DNA of 32,279 bases, from contig JALOQS010000011.1 in the NCBI GenBank assembly GCA_025459355.1, positions 1 through 32,279 of the forward strand. The letters run 5' to 3'. A program made the position numbers and the translations under genes. Positions 24,983 to 32,279 of this stretch are shown here, one piece after another. Position 1 is the stretch's first letter. Each line of letters starts with the position of its first letter. Origin of the DNA: Pirellula sp. (lineage in GTDB: Bacteria > Planctomycetota > Planctomycetia > Pirellulales > Pirellulaceae). The notes beneath the pieces were generated by a model. It worked only from the letters and a program-made list of their open reading frames with translations. It made no database searches and had not been told where the DNA came from.

Positions 24983-25972
24983 CTAAGGAACAGGGACGGT
25001 ATCGAGCACTTGTTGAACAACACTATCCGAGGTTCTTTCTTCGGCCTCAGCTTCGTAAGTCAAAAGAATGCGGTGTCTCATGACATCGAGCGCAACATCC
25101 TTGATGTCTTGAGGTGTCACATATCCACGGCCCGATAAGAATGCGTTGGCTCGTCCGGCTAAACATAAATTGATCGACGCACGAGGGGACGCGCCGCATT
25201 GGATCAAAGGCTGGAGCTCTTTCATCCGGTAATTCTGCGGCTCCCGCGTGGCGGCAACGATTTCCAGAACATAGTCTTTGATCTTGTCATCCATATAGAT
25301 CGATGACACCGTTTGCTTGATCTCGAAGAGTTTCGACGGATTCAAAACAGGCTGGATCTCGCGTTTGACGCCATCTAACGCCTGATCCACCACTTTGCGT
25401 TCATCGGCTTTGTTCGGGTAACCCACCACGACCTTGAGCATAAACCGGTCCACCTGCGCCTCGGGCAATGGATAGGTCCCCTCCTGCTCGATCGGGTTCT
25501 GAGTCGCGAGCACCAAGAACGGCTCTTCGAGTGTATAGGTTTCGTCTCCAATGGTAACCTGCCGCTCCTGCATGGCTTCTAGCAGCGCGGACTGTACCTT
25601 GGACGGTGCACGATTGATCTCATCGGCCAAGACCAAGTTCGCGAAGATCGGTCCCTTGCGTGTTCCAAAACTCCCCTCACGAGGGTTGTAAATCATGGTG
25701 CCTATCAAATCGGCAGGGAGCAAATCGGGGGTGAATTGGATTCTTTGAAACTTGCATTGGATCGCTCCCGCAAGAGCCTTGATGGCGGTCGTCTTGGCAA
25801 GCCCCGGTAGCCCCTCTAAGAGAACATGCCCCCCGGTGAAAAGGGCGATTAGCAGACGACTGAGCATAACGTCTTGCCCGACCAAGTTCTTTCGAACTTG
25901 CGAACGAATTTGCTCGATATCGTCGGCAAACCTCAACACTTGCTCTTTAATTCTCTGAACATCGACCGACAT
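24983..25972 (-). CDS. MoxR-family AAA+ ATPase (cluster 2)
   Basis: A 329-aa protein from the ATG at 25972 (MSVDVQRIKEQVLRF); an upstream in-frame start at 26035 would add residues with no family likeness. Walker A is GLPGLAKT near 52-60. Walker B LVLADEINRAPSKVQSALLE leads into MQERQVTIGDETYTLEEPFL. Sensor-1 is ATQNPIEQEGTYPLPEAQVD. The lid has CGASPRASINLCLAGRANAF. It is the first gene of the second operon. The product should remodel the membrane VWA proteins encoded downstream. Confidence 0.95.
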   Translation of the reverse strand: MSVDVQRIKEQVLRFADDIEQIRSQVRKNLVGQDVMLSRLLIALFTGGHVLLEGLPGLAKTTAIKALAGAIQCKFQRIQFTPDLLPADLIGTMIYNPREGSFGTRKGPIFANLVLADEINRAPSKVQSALLEAMQERQVTIGDETYTLEEPFLVLATQNPIEQEGTYPLPEAQVDRFMLKVVVGYPNKADERKVVDQALDGVKREIQPVLNPSKLFEIKQTVSSIYMDDKIKDYVLEIVAATREPQNYRMKELQPLIQCGASPRASINLCLAGRANAFLSGRGYVTPQDIKDVALDVMRHRILLTYEAEAEERTSDSVVQQVLDTVPVP

Positions 25973-26000
25973 AGAAATCTTCGACTCGTAGGGGGATGAT

Positions 26001-26029
26001 GTTATAAACAAACCTGATAATAGTGCCTC
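26001..26029 (-). promoter_or_regulatory. Possible promoter of the cluster 2 operon
   Basis: On the minus strand TATAAC (26006-26001) matches the -10 consensus at five of six positions, 28 nt before the MoxR start at 25972. The -35 hexamer at 17-nt spacing (GAGGCA, 26029-26024) matches only three of six. Weak evidence. Confidence 0.25.
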
Positions 26030-26227
26030 GTGCACGGGAGATCCCTGAGAATTTTAGAGCCGAAACGATCCCACACCATTCCAGAAGCTAATTCGGGATG
26101 CGATTACCACCAGAAATAGGGAGCTATTTCGACTGTCAAAATGCCAGGACCCAATCGTCCAACCCCGAGCAGCAAAAGCCATTCCGATTTCAAATTCCGT
26201 TCGATGCGGCTCGTGGGGGCAAGCATT

Positions 26228-26269
26228 GAACGGGCCTGGAGACCCGTTCTACGACCCGCTCTACGGTTG
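26228..26269. repeat. 42-bp repeat block, copy A
   Basis: Starts with the hairpin GAACGGG, loop CCTGGAGA, CCCGTTC, then ACGACCCGCTCTACGGTTG. It matches the block at 26613-26654 at 41 of 42 positions. Confidence 0.85.
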
Positions 26270-26423
26270 ATTGGCTGGATTTAGATTCAATCTACAATCG
26301 CCAAACGTCAATCTTCAATTCTTAAATCCCGCTGGCTTGCCCAGCGGATCGTCCGGCTTTTCGCTAGATACACGAGCCCCCGCGCGCCCTTTTCTTCCGG
26401 CGGCGCAGCCGCTGCCCCCCGTA

Positions 26424-26445
26424 GGACGGTTCTCCAGGACCGTCC
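26424..26445. repeat. Hairpin related to the 42-bp block, reverse orientation
   Basis: GGACGGT and ACCGTCC pair around the loop TCTCCAGG, which is the exact reverse complement of the CCTGGAGA loop of the 42-bp blocks. It appears to be a diverged, inverted family member. Confidence 0.6.
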
Positions 26446-26480
26446 CAATGCCAACTGTCAGCCACGGAAGACTAAAGTCT

Positions 26481-26503
26481 GAAACCGGGGCTAGCGCCCA
26501 TTC
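26481..26503. repeat. 23-bp repeat block, copy 1
   Basis: GAAACCGGGGCTAGCGCCC followed by ATTC, with an internal GGGC/GCCC stem around TAGC. An identical copy is at 26574-26596. Both copies follow ACTAAAGTCTG. Confidence 0.85.
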
Positions 26504-26540
26504 TACGTTTCGGGTGGGGCGGCGAAGCCAAGTGCTTGGC

Positions 26541-26568
26541 TAAGGACTAAAGACTAAGGACTAAAGTC
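26541..26568. repeat. 14-bp tandem repeat
   Basis: TAAGGACTAAAGAC (26541-26554) is followed directly by TAAGGACTAAAGTC (26555-26568), with one mismatch. It abuts the palindrome AGCCAAG-TG-CTTGGCT (26526-26541). Confidence 0.8.
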
Positions 26569-26573
26569 TGATG

Positions 26574-26596
26574 GAAACCGGGGCTAGCGCCCATTC
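26574..26596. repeat. 23-bp repeat block, copy 2
   Basis: Identical to the block at 26481-26503. It lies 16 bp upstream of the second 42-bp block. Confidence 0.85.
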
Positions 26597-26612
26597 GGCT
26601 CGCTGGGCCGTA

Positions 26613-26654
26613 GAACGGGCCTGGAGACCCGTTCTACGACCCGTTCTACGGTTG
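26613..26654. repeat. 42-bp repeat block, copy B
   Basis: Matches the block at 26228-26269 with one substitution. The stem extends to nine base pairs here (TAGAACGGG with CCCGTTCTA, counting two bases before the block). Confidence 0.85.
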
Positions 26655-26706
26655 CTAAACAGCCGAAATTTCTAAACTCACGCTTTTGGGTTGTGGCTTT
26701 GGAGTC

Positions 26707-27576
26707 TTATGCCGTGTGGATGCGATCGTACAACGTTCTTAACCCAACGGATTCGACTACTATGTTGCCTAACTTCATGGTCTGCAACAACTCCAAATGA
26801 TCGCCCATGTCCCCATCTAACTCAAACTCAACGTAATCGCCTCGCTCGACGAAACGACGCACCGTATTATGGCTCGACCAAGCCCTCATGGAAACGGTCG
26901 GGGTGCCTCGGACGCGATGAACCGGCTTCACTGACTTGATGTCAATCGTTTCGACCGCCTCACCTCGTCTCAAGATGGCGGCCCTGTCGCATATCTCCTC
27001 AATCTCACTCAACACGTGCGAACAAAACACGATCGTCGCTCCCTTGCTCTGCGCCTCTTTGACCAACACCAAAATCTCAGCACGCACATTGGGATCAAGG
27101 TTCGCCGTGGGCTCGTCCAAGATGATAAGACTGGTGGAGCAACTCAAGACGCAACTAATGGCCAGCTTCTGCCTCATGCCCGTTGACATAAAGGCCACTC
27201 GCCTCGACCAATCCAATTGCAACCGCTCCGCAATGCTCTTGGCTCGCTGGAAATCGCCGCGTGGGTGTATGCTGGAAAAAAACTCGATGCAATCAATCCC
27301 ACGCATGGTCCGAAACAATTTGGTCTCGGCCGGTAAATAACTTGTGCGTTCACGGACTTTGAGCGACTCGGTTATGCAGTCAAACCCGTCGATCGTCGCG
27401 ACACCAGACGTCGGCTTGATGTATCCCAACAAACTACGAATCAAAGTCGTTTTTCCTGCACCGTTGGGACCCAATAACCCAAAAATAGATCCCTGGGGTA
27501 CCTCTAACGAACAACCGTTCAGCGCCAAAAACTCGCCGTAACGCTTGGTCAGGTTCTTAACAGATACGATCGCCAT
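26707..27576 (-). CDS. ABC transporter ATP-binding protein (ABC-2 type), orphan
   Basis: A 289-aa nucleotide-binding subunit. Walker A is GPNGAGKTT (residues 36-44). The signature region is the MSTGMRQKLAIS variant usual for ABC-2 export ATPases. Walker B is LIILDEPTANLDP and the switch histidine is in FCSHVLSEIEEICD. The C-terminal part is the short regulatory region of this class. It would power a membrane permease, but none is adjacent: repeat-rich DNA follows on the 3' side and a kinase gene lies upstream. The ATG at 27576 fits the family start (MAIVSVKNLTKRYGEFLAL). The transported substrate cannot be inferred. Confidence 0.93.
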   Translation of the reverse strand: MAIVSVKNLTKRYGEFLALNGCSLEVPQGSIFGLLGPNGAGKTTLIRSLLGYIKPTSGVATIDGFDCITESLKVRERTSYLPAETKLFRTMRGIDCIEFFSSIHPRGDFQRAKSIAERLQLDWSRRVAFMSTGMRQKLAISCVLSCSTSLIILDEPTANLDPNVRAEILVLVKEAQSKGATIVFCSHVLSEIEEICDRAAILRRGEAVETIDIKSVKPVHRVRGTPTVSMRAWSSHNTVRRFVERGDYVEFELDGDMGDHLELLQTMKLGNIVVESVGLRTLYDRIHTA

Positions 27577-27697
27577 AGGGGAAAAAACTTGGGTGATGGA
27601 TTAGTCGTTTGTGGAGTAGGGTTTGTGCCGGTTGGTGACGGCATTGACGGGATTGACGGTGTTGAGAATTTGAAGGCACCGAAAGGAGGTGAGTGGG

Positions 27698-29569
27698 CTA
27701 CTTGCCAGTGTCGTCTTGTGTCAACTGCTTCCTAGCTCGTTCTACTAAACCCTTGGCCCACGGTTTATCATCGAACAGCTCGACCAAAGCGGCGAACCAC
27801 TTGCGTCTGATCTCCGGTGACAGATTTGTTTGGGCCCAGTCTGCTTGCTTCTCAAGTTCCTCTAAAGCCTCATTCTTCTTGGTGTCCCGCTCTTGTGCGA
27901 GCATGTTCAAGGAGCGTTTTGCTTGCGATACGAGTTGCTTGGATAACTTGCTATTCTCGGCCTCGCGTGCGAACATGGTCAAAAACGCTTGATACTTTCG
28001 AATCGCTACGCTGGCGTCGAGCGATTGGGCCTCTAGGCACTCCAAAAAGGCCTGCTGCATGGGTGTCAATTGATCCCCCGATCCGCGTCTGGCTTTTCGT
28101 TGCAGGGTCTTGATCGATTGGATGGAATCGATTTCTTCGAGAGCGGCCTCGACATCCGCTATGCGTGGATCGTTGGGGTACAACTCTTGAAACCTCAGCG
28201 CAGTCGATTCGATGGATAACCAAACCTCTTCGTCATTGCTATCGATCGCTTGGGCTATCTCACCGTACAACGTATTCGCTGAGGGGGATCGTAACAACCA
28301 AATCATCGCACCAATACAACCCAACAACGCAGCGCTGAGAATGGCGATGGGTATCCACTGCCCAAGACTGGAATGGTCGGTCGGTTCACTCGTGGTGAGG
28401 GTTACTCGCCTGCGATCCTTTTCTTCAAACTCTTTGAAGTTGGTTTTGCCCATGTGCTCGATGCCGCTGGGACGATCTACATTGAGCTCATCCATGGACT
28501 CTCGCCCTTGGCCCAACTCTGCGGCTACGGTTTTTTCATCTGGTCCCGCTCGGGATGGGAAATCGGATCGAGTCGCATCCTTTTTTATTACGGGTTTCTC
28601 ATCCTTCATGTGGGTGTGATCCGAAACGAATACCGTTTGATTCTTCTTGATTCGAGGGTCGCTTAGAATCTCCGGATCGATATCAATACTGGTTAACTCC
28701 TTGAGCCGACCAGCATCATTCCCTTCGGTGATTTGCGTTCGATGTGCCAAGCCCATCTTGAGGGACTGAAACCGATTCCCAACCACCAAACCTGTCGGCG
28801 GCCGTCGAGAAGGATCCTTGGCCAAGAGCTCTTCAATCAAATCGCTCAACTCACTCGGTACATCTCTCACCAATTCCGAGATGGGGGTTAACGTACTGTA
28901 ACGAACGTTGAACAAAACCTCGGGGACCGTCTTCCCTCCAAAAGGTGCTCGACCTGTCAACGCGGCATAACATACGCTCCCTAAAGCATACAGATCGCTG
29001 CGTACCGTTACCGGTTTGCCTTCCGCTTGTTCCGGTGACATAAAGTCGGCTGTACCTAGAATCGATCCCTCGACGGTCGCGTCGGCCGCACCAAAGAGCT
29101 TTGCAATTCCGAAGTCCGTTAACTTGACTCGCCCTTGGGTGTCGATCATCAAATTGGCGGGCTTCAAATCGCGGTGAATGATTCCGAAATCGTGCGCGTG
29201 CTTGAGCGCGGAACTGGTTTCGATCCCAATCTCGATCACACGTTGCCAATCGAGCTTCTTTTCTCGCCGCAACTGTTGCTGAAGATTCTCGCCATCGACA
29301 TACTCCATCGAATAAAACAGCATCCCCTTTTCTTCGCCGGAACCGATGAGCTGCACAATGTTCGGATGCTTGAGCTTGAGCAACGTCTGGATCTCGGCAT
29401 CAAACCTGCGTCGAAAGCGTTGATGTTGGGCCAACGCCGGGGCGATGATTTTCACAGCGACCGGATCGCCCGACTTGGTGTGTACGCCGTGATACACGGT
29501 TCCCATCCCGCCTTGTCCTAAGACCCGGACAATTTTGTAGGGACCGATGAACTCAAAATCAATCTTCAC
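27698..29569 (-). CDS. Transmembrane serine/threonine protein kinase (PknB-like)
   Basis: A 623-aa protein starting at a GTG (29569). The kinase domain covers about residues 11-265: the Gly loop GQGGMGTV (18-25), Lys40 (VAVKII), HRDLKPAN (132-139), DFG (152-154), and GTADFMSPEQAEG in the activation segment. All catalytic residues are present. After a charged linker with Ser/Thr sites, one membrane helix (IPIAILSAALLGCIGAMIWL, about 404-425) anchors it. The roughly 200-residue outer part is helical and lacks PASTA repeats. It lies 82 bp after the Ala/Thr-rich gene on the same strand, near the divergent FHA-cyclase gene. Confidence 0.96.
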   Translation of the reverse strand: MKIDFEFIGPYKIVRVLGQGGMGTVYHGVHTKSGDPVAVKIIAPALAQHQRFRRRFDAEIQTLLKLKHPNIVQLIGSGEEKGMLFYSMEYVDGENLQQQLRREKKLDWQRVIEIGIETSSALKHAHDFGIIHRDLKPANLMIDTQGRVKLTDFGIAKLFGAADATVEGSILGTADFMSPEQAEGKPVTVRSDLYALGSVCYAALTGRAPFGGKTVPEVLFNVRYSTLTPISELVRDVPSELSDLIEELLAKDPSRRPPTGLVVGNRFQSLKMGLAHRTQITEGNDAGRLKELTSIDIDPEILSDPRIKKNQTVFVSDHTHMKDEKPVIKKDATRSDFPSRAGPDEKTVAAELGQGRESMDELNVDRPSGIEHMGKTNFKEFEEKDRRRVTLTTSEPTDHSSLGQWIPIAILSAALLGCIGAMIWLLRSPSANTLYGEIAQAIDSNDEEVWLSIESTALRFQELYPNDPRIADVEAALEEIDSIQSIKTLQRKARRGSGDQLTPMQQAFLECLEAQSLDASVAIRKYQAFLTMFAREAENSKLSKQLVSQAKRSLNMLAQERDTKKNEALEELEKQADWAQTNLSPEIRRKWFAALVELFDDKPWAKGLVERARKQLTQDDTGK

Positions 29570-29651
29570 AGCTTTTCACCTTGGTAATCTTCCAGCCTAG
29601 GGCCATTCAGCCAAATCGGTTTTGCGGGCGGCTTTTAGTCGAGGATATGTT

Positions 29652-30209
29652 CTACTTTAACAGATGCTCGATCTGAGATACGGCAATGCCCAACGATTTC
29701 GCTGCCATCTTAAAGTTCATGTGGCCGGAAACTTCGGGCTGCAACTCGGCAAAGTGCTCGGCCGTTCGTTTCAACTTGGAGAATTTCTTGCGTGCTAAAT
29801 GAAGATACTTTTTGGCATCGCCTGCATCAATCGAAGGGCCCAATGCGAGCATGAAATCGTACAATTCGCGATGCACCTCGGCCAACTCTTCATCCTCCGA
29901 TGCTTCATCGGAGTGCTTGAGAAACGTTCTTACCATCCATATATGACTCAGCGTATCATCGATCCGTCGCATCAGTTCCGTGGCGATTTGTTCGGCGGTG
30001 GTTTGTTCAGTCGTGGTATCGGCCGTGGCGAGCTCTGCCGCTGACTCGGTGGCGGCTAAATCGGTGGCGGCTAGCTCTGCAGCCACTGGCTGAGCGTTGG
30101 GATCGGCGGAACCGATGGCGTTGGGATCGGGATCGGTAGCGAGTTGTTCTGAATCCATATAAGTATTGATGTTCGAGGTCATTTCGGTCCGATCATTCAG
30201 TATACTCAT
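29652..30209 (-). CDS. Ala/Thr-rich helical protein, unknown function
   Basis: A 185-aa protein I do not recognise. Residues about 20-75 are a low-complexity Ala/Thr/Glu repeat region (AAELAATDLAATESAAELAT). It is built at DNA level from near-repeats such as TCGGTGGCGGCTA (30046-30058 and 30061-30073). The remaining 100 residues are helical and charged (MRRIDDTLSHIWMVRTFLKH, AKKYLHLARKKFSKLKRTAE). It has no signal peptide. The many threonines make it a conceivable substrate of the neighbouring kinase, but that is speculation. The ATG at 30209 has a TAGGA sequence very close upstream. It is transcribed towards the kinase gene and divergent from the FHA-cyclase gene. Confidence 0.7.
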   Translation of the reverse strand: MSILNDRTEMTSNINTYMDSEQLATDPDPNAIGSADPNAQPVAAELAATDLAATESAAELATADTTTEQTTAEQIATELMRRIDDTLSHIWMVRTFLKHSDEASEDEELAEVHRELYDFMLALGPSIDAGDAKKYLHLARKKFSKLKRTAEHFAELQPEVSGHMNFKMAAKSLGIAVSQIEHLLK

Positions 30210-30261
30210 TATTCCTACTTTGTAATGTCACGGGGAAATGCCGCTTTTCTAGGATGGATCG

Positions 30262-32136
30262 ATGCCTGATTTGATTGCACAGGGACCTGCTATCACTGAC
30301 CGCTGGCGCCGGGCATTACCCAATGCCGATGTCATCGCGACCGCTTCTATCGTTCTAGGCCGATCGTCATCGGGCTGGTCTGTGCCATGGGACGACCGCA
30401 TTTCTCGAAATCATGCTCAACTCACGTGGAATGGTACCAAACTCGCCGTCCACAGGCTGATGGATTCGCGAAACCCGGTCTTCTTTAAAGGACTGCGGCG
30501 AGACGACTTCGAGGTTGGCATTGGCGAACATTTTGTGATTGGGCAAACCACATTCAGCTTGGTCGACCATCGCATTCGCATGGTCTCGGCCGGTGATGCT
30601 CCTCCCGCTATGACCGAGCTGACGTTTGCTCCCTCACAGCTTCGACAATACCGTTATCGCGATGCCGATCGTCGCATCGAGGCCTTGAGCCGACTGCCAG
30701 AAATCATCTCGGGCAGCCGATCGGATGACGAACTGTGTGTCCGGGTTGTGAGTATGTTGATGCAGGGGATTCCCCGGGCCGCATTGGTCGCGGTCGTTTC
30801 GGACCCCGCTATGCAACAGGATTCGGAGGAAGACGAATTGACCACGATCAACTCCGATGACGAATCCTCAACAGCCCAAACGGACTCCGAAATCCGCGTG
30901 TTGCACTGGGACTCGCGCAGCACGATCAGCGAACCATTCGCTCCCTCGGCGCGATTGATCCAACAAGCGCTCAAGACGCAACAAAGCGTGCTTAACATTT
31001 GGAACCGAAATCAGTATCTCGCCAAGACCTCGTTCACTCAAAGCGAAAATGTCGACTGGGCCTTTTGCACTCCGATCCTCGGGGAAGCATGTCCTGGTTG
31101 GGCGATCTATGTGGCTGGTGATTTCTCCGGCATCGAAGGAGTCGCTCCCCCTAAAAACTCAACCCTCGAAGTGGAACATGGTCTGCAAGATGAGTTGAAG
31201 TTCGCGGAACTAACGGCCACGACGATTAGCTCTCTGAGACAAACGCGGTTGCTCCTGCGACGACAAGATTCGTTGCGTCCATTCTTCGCTCCCGTTGTTC
31301 AGCGAGCACTGGCCACGGCTGATCCCGATCAAGTGCTTGCGCCACGCGAAACCGACGTCTCGGTACTATTCTGCGATTTGCGAGGTTTCTCCCGACGTAG
31401 CGAAGAGTCGAGCGATCGACTTTTGGAATTGCTGCAACGTGTTAGCGATGCGTTAGGCGTCATGACTCACCATATCCTCTCCAGCCACGGCGTGGTCGGC
31501 GATTTTCATGGCGATGCAGCCATGGGTTTCTGGGGCTGGCCGCTGGGGCAATCCGATGCGGTGCATCAAGCGGCTCATGCTGCACTAGCGATTCGTGCCG
31601 AGTTCGAGGATGCCTCCAAGCGGAAAGATCACCCGCTGTTCGGCTTCCGTGCGGGCCTGGGAATTGCAACGGGCCGAGCTGTTGCCGGGCGCATCGGTAC
31701 GGTGGATCAAGTCAAGGTGACGGTCTTTGGACCGGTCGTCAATCTCGCAGCTCGTTTGGAGAGCATGACGAAACAACTCCAAGCACCGATTCTCATAGAC
31801 GAAACGACCGCCAAGATGCTGGCTAGCGGCTGTCCCGATTCGTTTCGCATTCGCAAAGTTGCTAGAGTGCTTCCTTATGGCGTGACTACACCACTGACGG
31901 TAAGTGAGCTGTTGCCACCTGAGGGAGACGGGAGCGTGCTTTCGAACGAGCACATACGCGCCTACGAACAAGCGCTCGAGTGTTTACAAGCGGGCGATTG
32001 GGACGCTGCGTTTCGATTGTTGCATCACGTGCCAGCCGAAGATCGAGTGAAAGATTTTCTCACCGTGTTCATTGCACAGCATGGGCGCACGCCACCTGCC
32101 GACTGGCAAGGCATTATTCCTTTATCGAGCAAATAG
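30262..32136 (+). CDS. FHA domain - class III nucleotide cyclase protein
   Basis: A 624-aa soluble protein. The N-terminal FHA domain (about 28-115) shows GRS (33-35) and SRNH (48-51), the phosphothreonine-binding motifs. A GAF-like middle region (about 140-345) includes HWDSRSTISEPFAPSARLI. The C-terminal class III cyclase domain (from about 365) has the metal aspartates Asp372 (LFCDLRGFS) and Asp418 (GDAAMGFWG), Asn494 and Arg498 (NLAARLE). The adenine-selecting Lys position is Asp414, while Thr487 is kept. It should bind a phosphorylated partner and may make a cyclic nucleotide. An AGGA lies about eight nt upstream of the ATG. Confidence 0.92.
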   Translation: MPDLIAQGPAITDRWRRALPNADVIATASIVLGRSSSGWSVPWDDRISRNHAQLTWNGTKLAVHRLMDSRNPVFFKGLRRDDFEVGIGEHFVIGQTTFSLVDHRIRMVSAGDAPPAMTELTFAPSQLRQYRYRDADRRIEALSRLPEIISGSRSDDELCVRVVSMLMQGIPRAALVAVVSDPAMQQDSEEDELTTINSDDESSTAQTDSEIRVLHWDSRSTISEPFAPSARLIQQALKTQQSVLNIWNRNQYLAKTSFTQSENVDWAFCTPILGEACPGWAIYVAGDFSGIEGVAPPKNSTLEVEHGLQDELKFAELTATTISSLRQTRLLLRRQDSLRPFFAPVVQRALATADPDQVLAPRETDVSVLFCDLRGFSRRSEESSDRLLELLQRVSDALGVMTHHILSSHGVVGDFHGDAAMGFWGWPLGQSDAVHQAAHAALAIRAEFEDASKRKDHPLFGFRAGLGIATGRAVAGRIGTVDQVKVTVFGPVVNLAARLESMTKQLQAPILIDETTAKMLASGCPDSFRIRKVARVLPYGVTTPLTVSELLPPEGDGSVLSNEHIRAYEQALECLQAGDWDAAFRLLHHVPAEDRVKDFLTVFIAQHGRTPPADWQGIIPLSSK

Positions 32137-32145
32137 ATAACCGAT

Positions 32146-32279
32146 ATGAGTCGAGAAGAAAAAGCGAAACCAAGTCCGCGTTTGATGGATTGGTTCAGTG
32201 CGGGCTTTCTGTGCAGTTCGTTGGTGGTGGCGATACCGGTGCTCATTGCCTACCAAGTCACGGGCCGGGTCGGGATCGA
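32146..32279 (+). CDS. Start of a small membrane protein, cut by window edge
   Basis: The frame is open from the ATG at 32146 to the edge (44 codons). The translation starts MSREEKAKPSPRLMDWF and then has a hydrophobic stretch SSLVVAIPVLIAYQV, so a membrane protein is likely. It is nine nt after the cyclase stop, suggesting co-transcription. A Shine-Dalgarno is not obvious. Family unknown. Confidence 0.55.
   Translation, partial: MSREEKAKPSPRLMDWFSAGFLCSSLVVAIPVLIAYQVTGRVGI

Larger units (their letters stand above)
25973..26706. other. Repeat-dense gene-free region
   Basis: This 734-bp stretch lies between the MoxR promoter side and the end of the ABC ATPase gene. No plausible gene was found; one plus frame (26271-26543) is compositionally driven by repeats. 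It contains two 42-bp near-identical blocks, a related inverted hairpin, a 23-bp duplicated block, a 14-bp tandem repeat and small palindromes (26329-26347, 26526-26541). It resembles REP/MITE-like debris. Confidence 0.6.

Noticed and set aside
26271-26543. 90-codon plus-strand frame in the repeat region
   Set aside because: Made of repeat blocks and Pro/Arg-rich sequence; no coding signature.
26228-26654. Possible CRISPR array or insertion sequence
   Set aside because: Repeats are irregularly spaced and of several types, and no transposase or cas gene is nearby.
29652-30209. Idea that the 185-aa protein is an anti-sigma or histone-like factor
   Set aside because: Only Ala/Thr richness and helical character support it; no motif does.

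Overview
The window looks like chromosomal DNA of a planctomycete, probably a Pirellulaceae member (Rhodopirellula/Blastopirellula-like). This is inferred from protein style, not from a marker gene. The clues are a Pirellulaceae-type IS200-like (RAYT) transposase, paired MoxR/DUF58/VWA gene clusters, an FHA-cyclase next to a serine/threonine kinase, moderate GC, and weak or absent Shine-Dalgarno sites before many genes. No rRNA, tRNA or CRISPR was seen.

Layout. 1-375 (-): RAYT transposase cut by the window edge, followed by a REP-like hairpin (477-502). 530-1555 (-): exported SIMPL-domain protein. 2034-8455 (+): first MoxR cluster, encoding MoxR ATPase, DUF58 protein, a BatA-N/VWA membrane protein and a VWA/glutamine-amidotransferase-like membrane protein, closed by a strong terminator at 8478-8520. 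8564-9019 (-): secreted two-domain YHS/TRASH-like protein. 9451-9999 (+): CAP-like secreted protein. 10013-12140 (-): BON-domain protein, HEAT-like protein and chorismate synthase (aroC). 12328-13590 (+): orphan eboE, overlapping convergently with nadE (13559-15571, -). 15642-16031 (-): SnoaL/CaMKII-AD-like protein.

16279-25972 (-): second and fuller MoxR/Bat aerotolerance-type operon. Its transcription order is MoxR, DUF58, BatD/DUF4381-like lipoprotein, BatA, a BatB-BatC fusion and a BatD-BatE fusion. The genes are very tightly spaced, with ATGA overlap, a GTG overlap, and gaps of 1, 11 and 25 nt. Both fusions keep an internal signal-peptide-like segment where the second partner would have begun.

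25973-26706 is a gene-free stretch packed with small inverted repeats and duplicated blocks. After it come an orphan ABC ATPase (26707-27576, -), a membrane Ser/Thr kinase (27698-29569, -), an Ala/Thr-rich helical protein of unknown function (29652-30209, -), a divergent FHA plus class III cyclase protein (30262-32136, +), and the start of a small membrane protein (32146 to the edge, +).

How the genes may work together: the two MoxR clusters probably each build a membrane-anchored VWA complex remodelled by a MoxR AAA+ chaperone. The kinase/FHA-cyclase neighbourhood is a plausible phospho-signalling module that passes threonine phosphorylation to cyclic-nucleotide output. aroC, nadE and eboE are metabolic genes between the two VWA clusters.
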